DNA of 51,006 bases. It comes from Erythrobacteraceae bacterium (lineage in GTDB: Bacteria > Pseudomonadota > Alphaproteobacteria > Sphingomonadales > Sphingomonadaceae). The notes under the pieces were generated by a model, which saw only the letters and a list, made by a program, of their open reading frames with translations, ran no database searches and was not told the DNA's origin. The number at the start of each line of letters is the position of its first letter. Position 1 is the stretch's first letter. Position numbers and translations under genes: made by a program. Below, one piece after another: positions 45,066 to 51,006 of this stretch. The DNA is taken from contig JAIYAM010000020.1 in assembly GCA_027489065.1 (NCBI GenBank), positions 1-51,006 of the forward strand, read 5' to 3'.

Positions 45066-47069
45066 ATGGCCGCCGAACTCACCCCCGACGATCTCTTCGC
45101 CAACACCCCCACTTCGAGCGGCGATTACAACGCCAGCGCGATCGAGGTGCTCGAGGGGCTGGAGCCGGTGCGCCGGCGCCCGGGGATGTATATCGGCGGC
45201 ACGGATGACCGCGCCTTCCACCACCTCGCCGCCGAAGTCCTCGACAACGCGATGGACGAGGCGGTCGCAGGCCATGCGACGCGGATCGAGATGCGCCTTG
45301 AAGAAGGCAACCGGCTGATCATTGCCGACAACGGCCGCGGTATCCCGGTCGACGAGCACCCCAAGTTCCCCGGCAAGTCGACGCTCGAGGTGATCCTCTC
45401 GACTTTGCACTCGGGCGGCAAGTTCTCGGGCAAGGCCTATGCCACCAGCGGCGGCCTCCACGGCGTGGGCGTCAGCGTGGTCAACGCGCTGTCGGTCCAC
45501 ACCCGCGTCGAAGTGGCGCGTGACAAGCAGCTTTACGCGCAGGAGTTCTCGCGCGGTATCACGCAAGGGTCGATCCAGAACCTCGGGCCGACGCCCAACC
45601 GGCGCGGCACCACGGTAAGCTTCGTGCCCGACCCCGAGATCTTCGGCGAGCGCAGCTTCAACCCCAAGCGGTTGTTCAAGCTGGCGCGCTCCAAGGCCTA
45701 CCTGTTTGCAGGCGTCGAAATCCGCTGGAAGTGCGCAGCCAGCCTTGCCAGCGACGAAGTGCCCGCTGAAGCGGTGTTCAAGTTCCCCGGCGGCCTCGCC
45801 GATCACTTGGCCGAACAGGTCGGCACCCGCGAATGCGTCACCGCCCAGCCCTTCACCGGGATGCAGGAATTCCCGCAGGTGGACGGCCTCGGACAGGGCC
45901 GGGTCGAATGGGCGATTGCCTGGCCGCTCTATTCGGACGGCTCGACGAGCTGGTATTGCAACACCGTCCCCACCCCCGATGGCGGCACGCACGAGCAGGG
46001 CCTGCGCACCGCGCTGACACGCGGACTCAGGGCATTCGGCGAGCTTGTCGGCGCGAAGAAGGCCAAGGACATCACCGCCGATGACGTGATGACCGGCGCA
46101 GAGGTCATGCTCAGCGTCTTCATCCGCGATCCGCAGTTCCAGTCGCAGACCAAGGACCGCCTCACCTCGCCCGAGGCCGTGCGCCTTGTCGAGAACGCGG
46201 TGCGCGATCACTTCGACCACTTCCTCACCGACAATATGGAGCGCGGCAAGGCGCTGCTCGGTGAGGTGATGGAGCGCATGGACGAGCGCCTCAAGCGCAA
46301 GCAGGAGCGCGAGATCAAGCGCAAGAGCGCCACCAATGCCAAGAAGCTGCGCCTGCCGGGCAAGCTCACCGACTGTTCGGGCGAAGGCAAGCGCGAGACC
46401 GAGCTGTTCATCGTCGAAGGGGACTCGGCCGGCGGCAGCGCCAAGCAGGCGCGCGACCGCAAAAGCCAAGCGATCCTCCCGATCCGCGGCAAGATCCTCA
46501 ACGTCGCCAGCGCCACCGCCGACAAGATCCGCGCCAATTCCGAAATCGCCGATCTGGCGCTCGCTTTGGGCTGCGGGACACGCAAGGACTGCGATCCGAC
46601 GACGCTGCGCTACGATCGCATCATCATCATGACCGACGCCGATGTCGACGGCGCGCATATCGCCACGCTGCTGATGACCTTCTTCTTCCAGGAAATGCCC
46701 GAGATCGTGCGCGCCGGGCACCTGTTCCTCGCCCAGCCGCCGCTCTACCGGCTCACCGCGGGCAAGGAGAGCCGCTACGCCCGTGACGACGCGCACCGTG
46801 CGGAGCTGGAAGCCACGGTGTTCAAGGGCAAGAAGGTCGAGGTGAGCCGCTTCAAGGGCCTCGGCGAGATGAACCCGCAGCAGCTGCGCGAAACGACCAT
46901 GGCGCCCGAAACCCGCGGCCTCATTCGCATCACCCTGCCGCAGGAATTCGAGGATCGCGCAGGGGTCGCCCGGCTCGTCGACGAGCTGATGGGCCGCAAC
47001 CCGGAACACCGTTTCAACTTCATCCAGAACCGCGCGGGCGAGATCGACCGCGATCTGATCGACGCCTGA
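45066..47069 (+). CDS. parE: DNA topoisomerase IV subunit B
   Basis: 667 residues. GHKL ATPase with RRRPGMYIGGTDDRAFHHLA and GGLHGVGVSVVNALS, TOPRIM motifs EGDSAGGSAKQARDRKSQA and TDADVDGAHI. The short length and HHLAAEVLDNAMDEA (rather than HHMVFEVSDNAIDEA) favour ParE over GyrB. Decatenates sister chromosomes with ParC, not in the window. Confidence 0.93.
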   Translation: MAAELTPDDLFANTPTSSGDYNASAIEVLEGLEPVRRRPGMYIGGTDDRAFHHLAAEVLDNAMDEAVAGHATRIEMRLEEGNRLIIADNGRGIPVDEHPKFPGKSTLEVILSTLHSGGKFSGKAYATSGGLHGVGVSVVNALSVHTRVEVARDKQLYAQEFSRGITQGSIQNLGPTPNRRGTTVSFVPDPEIFGERSFNPKRLFKLARSKAYLFAGVEIRWKCAASLASDEVPAEAVFKFPGGLADHLAEQVGTRECVTAQPFTGMQEFPQVDGLGQGRVEWAIAWPLYSDGSTSWYCNTVPTPDGGTHEQGLRTALTRGLRAFGELVGAKKAKDITADDVMTGAEVMLSVFIRDPQFQSQTKDRLTSPEAVRLVENAVRDHFDHFLTDNMERGKALLGEVMERMDERLKRKQEREIKRKSATNAKKLRLPGKLTDCSGEGKRETELFIVEGDSAGGSAKQARDRKSQAILPIRGKILNVASATADKIRANSEIADLALALGCGTRKDCDPTTLRYDRIIIMTDADVDGAHIATLLMTFFFQEMPEIVRAGHLFLAQPPLYRLTAGKESRYARDDAHRAELEATVFKGKKVEVSRFKGLGEMNPQQLRETTMAPETRGLIRITLPQEFEDRAGVARLVDELMGRNPEHRFNFIQNRAGEIDRDLIDA

Positions 47070-47146
47070 CCGGACCGAAACTGTTCCTTGCGCCCTCATC
47101 GAATTGAGCGCATTTTGTCCCCTGGGGTCGTTCAGGGGAGGAAACG

Positions 47147-47728
47147 ATGACCAGTCAGATGTCATTCAAGCCGGCTTTGGCCGTGGGTTTGGCGACGAGC
47201 CTTGTTGCAGGCATTGCCGTTGCGGCAGCTCCGGAAGCGGCTCGGGCACCAGCATCATCAAGAGCGGTTCTCGATCTCAGCACCGGCTCCGGCGGGGGAT
47301 CAGGCAAGGTCTCGCTGCAGGATTTCTCGTTCAGCGTGAGTCAGTCCAAGCGCGCGGGCGCTGCGGCGTCGTCATCATCCTGCCCGTCAAGCACGGACAG
47401 CAGCCGCTGGAAGGCGCCTGAGCTTCACTCGAACAGTGAACGCTCTTCGTCGTCATCTTCGTCCCCACCCGCCGGACCGGCCTGCGTTGCCGTCGTCGTT
47501 GCGCGGGACGCCGGTTCGGGCATGGCGACCGGCCGGAGAAAGGGCTGGGACGGCTGCGTCAAGGGATCGCACTTCGCCTCGGTCAGCCTGACAGACAGCA
47601 GCAGGTCCTATCAGCTCAGCGACGTGACCGTTGCCGAATGCACTGCCGATGGCATGGTGCTGTCCTTCACCAAGCTTGCCTCGTCGCTGGTACCCAAGGC
47701 GAGCATCACGGTCTCAGGCTCCGATTGA
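47147..47728 (+). CDS. Secreted protein of unknown function, weakly Hcp-like
   Basis: 193 residues. Sec signal (SFKPALAVGLATSLVAGIAVA), then GSGKVSLQDFSFSVSQSKRAG, a Ser-rich region (residues about 75-110) and a C-terminal block with SHFASVSLTDSSRSYQLSDV. The pattern of KVSLQDFSFSVSQ and the alternating hydrophobic strands is reminiscent of Hcp-type beta barrels, but I cannot confirm it. Four Cys could form disulfides. ATG 47147; no close neighbour in the same direction. Confidence 0.6.
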   Translation: MTSQMSFKPALAVGLATSLVAGIAVAAAPEAARAPASSRAVLDLSTGSGGGSGKVSLQDFSFSVSQSKRAGAAASSSSCPSSTDSSRWKAPELHSNSERSSSSSSSPPAGPACVAVVVARDAGSGMATGRRKGWDGCVKGSHFASVSLTDSSRSYQLSDVTVAECTADGMVLSFTKLASSLVPKASITVSGSD

Positions 47729-48928
47729 TCGGGCGGCGGTGGGTGCGGCCTCGGCCTGCACCCGCCGCCACACGAGCACGAACAGCGCCGCGAGCACCAG
47801 CGGCATGATCGGCACCCCGGCCTGAAGCGCAAGCGGCCGGGCAAAGGCGGCTGCGGCAAAGGCGGCAAGGATCGTGATGCGCTCCCAGTCGGCAAAGCCC
47901 GTCTTGCGGGCGCTTGCGTAAAGGTAGGCGAGCGGGAAGGCTGTCAGCACCATGTCGTAATCGAGCACGAAAGGCGTGGCGAGCGGCGCTCCGGCGAGCA
48001 CCAGCGCGGCAAGGCCGGGGCTGAACGGCCGGCGCCACGCCGCAGCGGCGACCGCTCCGGCGACCCCGATGGCCGCCACGACCTGCACCGCGAAGGCCGG
48101 CCCGCTCGGAACGCCGACGAGGCTGAGCCCGGCAAAGATGCTGACCATCTTGGCAAACCCGATATTGCCGCTCTGCGTGGCGTTCCCCGCGGCGGAGGTG
48201 ACGGCGAGCCAGTCGCTCCACACCTGCGGCCCGAAGGCGAGCGTCGCAATGGCGGCCAGCGCCAGGGCGCCCAGCGCCGCGCCTGCGATTGCACGCCACT
48301 GCCCGCTCGCCAGCAGCGCGACGGGCACCAGCAGGCCGAACTGCGGCTTGATGGTGGCAAGCCCGATCAGCAGCCCGGCGAGCCACGGGCGCTTGTCCAC
48401 CAGCAGCAGCCCCCCGCCGAGCAGCGCCGCGACAAGGAACGAGGTCTGCCCGTGGGTCAGCGTGACGATCACCGGCGGGAAGGCGAGCACCAGCAGCCAG
48501 CCCGGCCCTTGCAGCCCCAGCGCTTTGAACCAAGCCCGCACCGCCGCAAGCCATGCAGCGCCCGTCACCGCCAGCCACGCCGCCAGCGCGGGGAAGTACG
48601 GCAGGAACCCCAAGGGCCAGACGAAGGGCAGGAAGTTGGGCGGATAGAAGAACGCGGTGTATTCGCCCGGCAGCGTGTAGAAGGTGCGCTGCGCGGCGAC
48701 GTGGGCGGCGATATCGTAGACGTTCGCGCCCGCTTGAAGCATCCGGCCGGAGGTCCAGAAGCTGATGAAATCGGTCCCGATCAGAAAGCCGTTGCGGTCG
48801 ACGCCGTCCTGCGACGTCAGCACGATCACCGCCAGCATGAGGACGTTCACCCCCGCGAGCAGCATCAGGTAGACGCGGGCCCGCTCCGTCCCCAGCCACT
48901 CCGCCTTGCGCAGGAAATCGACACCCAT
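47714..48928 (-). CDS. GT87/DUF2029-type membrane glycosyltransferase-like protein
   Basis: 404 residues with about ten hydrophobic segments. SFWTSGRMLQAGANVYD, FFYPPNFLPFVWPL and GLATIKPQFGLLVPVALL are typical of the DUF2029/GT87 polyprenyl-sugar mannosyltransferase family, including the periplasmic loop with an acidic residue near the first segment. ATG 48928 follows GGGAGG at good spacing. It overlaps the end of the previous gene by 15 nt tail to tail. Sugar and acceptor unknown. Confidence 0.85.
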   Translation of the reverse strand: MGVDFLRKAEWLGTERARVYLMLLAGVNVLMLAVIVLTSQDGVDRNGFLIGTDFISFWTSGRMLQAGANVYDIAAHVAAQRTFYTLPGEYTAFFYPPNFLPFVWPLGFLPYFPALAAWLAVTGAAWLAAVRAWFKALGLQGPGWLLVLAFPPVIVTLTHGQTSFLVAALLGGGLLLVDKRPWLAGLLIGLATIKPQFGLLVPVALLASGQWRAIAGAALGALALAAIATLAFGPQVWSDWLAVTSAAGNATQSGNIGFAKMVSIFAGLSLVGVPSGPAFAVQVVAAIGVAGAVAAAAWRRPFSPGLAALVLAGAPLATPFVLDYDMVLTAFPLAYLYASARKTGFADWERITILAAFAAAAFARPLALQAGVPIMPLVLAALFVLVWRRVQAEAAPTAARSIGA

Positions 48929-49047
48929 GTCGCCTCCCTGCCGCGTGCCGGAGCGCCTGTCCATCGCCCGGCAGTGCTGGAATGTGGGCAATCGTCCTGC
49001 CATTCTCGTGCACGGATTCGCGCAGAGCGCGCGCGTGACGGGAGAGA

Positions 49048-50355
49048 ATGATGCTTCGAGCAAGCCTGGCGGTGATCGCCGTCTCGAGCCTGTGGCTCAC
49101 GCCCGCCGCGGCGCAGGAGGCCGCCCCGCCACCCGCCCCGGCCCTTGCCGCAAAGACCGCGCTGGAGACCCGCGCCGAGGAGGTCGTGGCGCTGCTCAAC
49201 GGCAAGGCCGAGCCTGCCGACATCTTCTCCGCCCGCTTCCGCGCCGCGATTCCCGATGCGCAGCTCAAGGCGCTGGGCACCAGCCTCACCGCGCAGTTCG
49301 GGCCTGCGGTCGAGGTCAGCCTGCTCGACCCGCGCCAGGGCACCCGCGCCGCGCTCGAGATCCGCTTCGAGCGCGGCGTCGCCAAGGGCGGCATCGCGCT
49401 CGACCCGGCCGAGGGGAACCGGATCAGCGAGCTGCGCTTCACCTCGGTCGATGCACTTAGCGTGGCAGGCGACACCCCGCAGGCCATCGCCGCCGAGCTC
49501 GCCCAGCTGCCGGGCACGGTCAACGCGTGGTTCGGCCCTCTCGGCGGCGCGCCCGTGATCGCCCGCCAGCCGGACAGGCCGCTCGCGCTCGGCTCGGCGT
49601 TCAAGCTCTATGTGCTGGCCGCGCTTGCCGAGGACGTGAAGGCCGGGCGGCGCCAGTGGTCTGACGTCGCGGTGCTGACCGAGAAGAGCTATCCCAGCGG
49701 GCAGTTGCAGAACTGGCCCGAGGGCTCCCCGGTGACGCTCCACACCCTTGCCAGCCTGATGATTGCGATCAGCGACAACACCGCGACCGATCAGCTGATC
49801 GCGACCCTGGGCAAGGACCGCATCCTCAAGCTGATGAAGGACAGCGGCCACACCGACCCGACGGCGAATGATCCCTTCCTCACCACCCGCCAATTGTTCG
49901 TCCTCAAGACCCTGACGGCGGAAGAAATCGCCGGGCGCAATGCCCGGGCGCTCATGCAGGATCCGGCGATCCAGAGCTTTGCGGCCCTCGCCCACCCTTC
50001 GCTCGATGCGGTCAACGCCGCCTTTTCGGGCGGTCCCAAGGCGCTCGACATCGAATGGTTCGCCTCGCCCGCAGATCTCGCCCGGCTGTTTGCCCACATG
50101 CGCAAGACCGCCGATCCCGAGGCCTTCGACATCCTCGCCATCAACGCGCAGGTGAGCGGCGCGGCCAAGGAACAGTGGGGCTATGCGGGCTTCAAGGGTG
50201 GCTCTGAGCCGGGGGTCATCAACCTCACCTGGCTGCTCACCGACAAGACCGGGCGCGACTGGGTGCTCACCCTCGGTTGGAACAACGCGGCTGCGGCGGT
50301 CGACGACGGCAAGTTCCTCGCCCTCGCCCAGCGCATCCTCGTCCTGCCTCGCTAA
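49048..50355 (+). CDS. Class A beta-lactamase-like serine hydrolase
   Basis: 435 residues. Sec signal (to about AAAQ at 23), an N-terminal Cystatin/DUF-like domain of about 120 residues, then the serine-hydrolase fold: SxxK as SAFK (183-186), SDN as ISDNTATDQ (242-244), and a third motif near FKGGSEPG in place of KTG. The KGG variant makes real beta-lactam hydrolysis uncertain. Start ATG 49048 or 49051; the second has better spacing from GGAGAG. Stand-alone gene, divergent from the GT87 gene. Confidence 0.86.
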   Translation: MMLRASLAVIAVSSLWLTPAAAQEAAPPPAPALAAKTALETRAEEVVALLNGKAEPADIFSARFRAAIPDAQLKALGTSLTAQFGPAVEVSLLDPRQGTRAALEIRFERGVAKGGIALDPAEGNRISELRFTSVDALSVAGDTPQAIAAELAQLPGTVNAWFGPLGGAPVIARQPDRPLALGSAFKLYVLAALAEDVKAGRRQWSDVAVLTEKSYPSGQLQNWPEGSPVTLHTLASLMIAISDNTATDQLIATLGKDRILKLMKDSGHTDPTANDPFLTTRQLFVLKTLTAEEIAGRNARALMQDPAIQSFAALAHPSLDAVNAAFSGGPKALDIEWFASPADLARLFAHMRKTADPEAFDILAINAQVSGAAKEQWGYAGFKGGSEPGVINLTWLLTDKTGRDWVLTLGWNNAAAAVDDGKFLALAQRILVLPR

Positions 50356-50446
50356 ACCGCCAGTCCCTTCGCCGCTTGGGCCTCTTGCGCGAGGCCCCCG
50401 CGCCGCTTATCGCTTCGCGGCGAAATTCAGTCTCACAGGAAAACTC

Positions 50447-51006
50447 ATGGCCGACCAGCAGCAACAGCGTTTCGAAGGCACCAAGTCCTATATCGCGACC
50501 GAGGACCTCAAGGTCGCGGTCAATGCCGCCGTCACGTTGCGCCGCCCGCTGCTGGTCAAGGGCGAGCCCGGCACCGGCAAGACCGTGCTGGCGCATGAAA
50601 TCTCCAAGGCGCTGAATGCCCCGCTGATCGAGTGGAACGTCAAGTCCACCACCAAGGCGCAGCAGGGCCTCTATGAATATGACGCGGTCGCCCGCCTGCG
50701 TGACGGCCAGCTTGGCGAGGAGCGGGTTCACGACATCCGCAACTACATCAAGAAGGGCAAGCTGTGGGAAGCCTTCACCGCGCCCCAGCTTCCCGTGCTG
50801 CTGATCGACGAGATCGACAAGGCCGATATCGAGTTCCCGAACGACCTGCTTCAGGAATTGGATCGCATGAGCTTCGACGTTTACGAAACGCAGGAGCGCA
50901 TCGAGGCGAAGGAACGCCCGATCGTCGTCATCACCTCGAACAATGAAAAGGAGCTGCCCGACGCCTTCCTGCGCCGCTGCTTCTTCCACTACATCAAGTT
51001 CCCCGA
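50447..51006 (+). CDS. MoxR-family AAA ATPase, cut by the window edge
   Basis: The first 186 residues of an AAA+ protein. Walker A GEPGTGKTVLAHEI, Walker B LLIDEIDKADIEFPNDLL, sensor ITSNNEKELPDAFLRRC. The gene runs off the end of the window without a stop. MoxR proteins often sit before a VWA-domain gene, which would lie just outside. Confidence 0.9.
   Translation, partial: MADQQQQRFEGTKSYIATEDLKVAVNAAVTLRRPLLVKGEPGTGKTVLAHEISKALNAPLIEWNVKSTTKAQQGLYEYDAVARLRDGQLGEERVHDIRNYIKKGKLWEAFTAPQLPVLLIDEIDKADIEFPNDLLQELDRMSFDVYETQERIEAKERPIVVITSNNEKELPDAFLRRCFFHYIKFP

Noticed and set aside
45051..47165. 704-residue minus-strand open frame
   Set aside because: It is the antisense of parE.
47706..49604. 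632-residue minus-strand open frame
   Set aside because: It is a shifted frame of the GT87 gene and the antisense of the serine hydrolase.

Overview
The window is GC-rich chromosomal DNA of an alphaproteobacterium, most likely Sphingomonadales and probably Erythrobacteraceae. This rests on gene content and neighbourhoods: a ProRS ending in a C-terminal Tyr, a 'vgr-related' small protein, PhaR, an HWE-kinase cluster, a two-part HrcA/GrpE and DnaK/DnaJ arrangement, and dense overlapping genes with start codons inside the previous stop. No species call is made. I see no CRISPR array, insertion sequence, prophage or rRNA. One tRNA-Ser lies at the left edge.

Layout. (1) 30-2.6 kb: tRNA-Ser(UGA), followed 20 nt later by a compact accessory locus. 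It holds a PF14907-type nucleotidyltransferase and a PqqD/HPr-kinase-like fusion on the minus strand, and a divergent 87-residue Gly/Cys peptide on the plus strand. It looks like a RiPP-type or peptide-modification system (an 'HPr-rel-A'-like system) and is the best candidate here for something undescribed. (2) 2.9-6.3 kb: a thioredoxin-reductase-like flavoprotein, an 11-nt tandem repeat, a near-perfect parS palindrome, a methyltransferase and a dicarboxylate symporter. (3) 6.3-10.8 kb: a single-domain response regulator and an HWE histidine kinase that appears split from its GAF/PAS sensor half by a one-base frameshift, then a TPR/PRMT-like methyltransferase. (4) 10.8-14.1 kb: E3 and E2 of the pyruvate dehydrogenase complex with a thioesterase between them; the E2 has two peripheral-subunit-binding domains. 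(5) 14.2-27.2 kb: stress protein, RNase R, M28 peptidase, ProRS, PhaR, alanine racemase, MFS transporter, Fe-S scaffold-like protein, CvpA and RadA. (6) 27.3-30.2 kb: patatin-like lipase and a 2OG-oxygenase-like protein. (7) 30.3-36.7 kb: heat-shock genes dnaJ, dnaK (with a sigma-32-like promoter), grpE and hrcA, interrupted by a copper chaperone and small envelope proteins. (8) 36.8-43.8 kb: rph-rdgB, hemW-xerC, DedA, gshB, yraN and rsmI. (9) 43.8-51 kb: an LpoA-like lipoprotein, parE, an unknown secreted protein, a GT87-type membrane protein, a class-A-beta-lactamase-like hydrolase and a MoxR ATPase cut by the window edge.

Most of the window is conserved housekeeping (protein quality control, nucleotide and RNA metabolism, chromosome maintenance, envelope). 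The accessory signals are concentrated in the first 10 kb, directly downstream of the tRNA gene.
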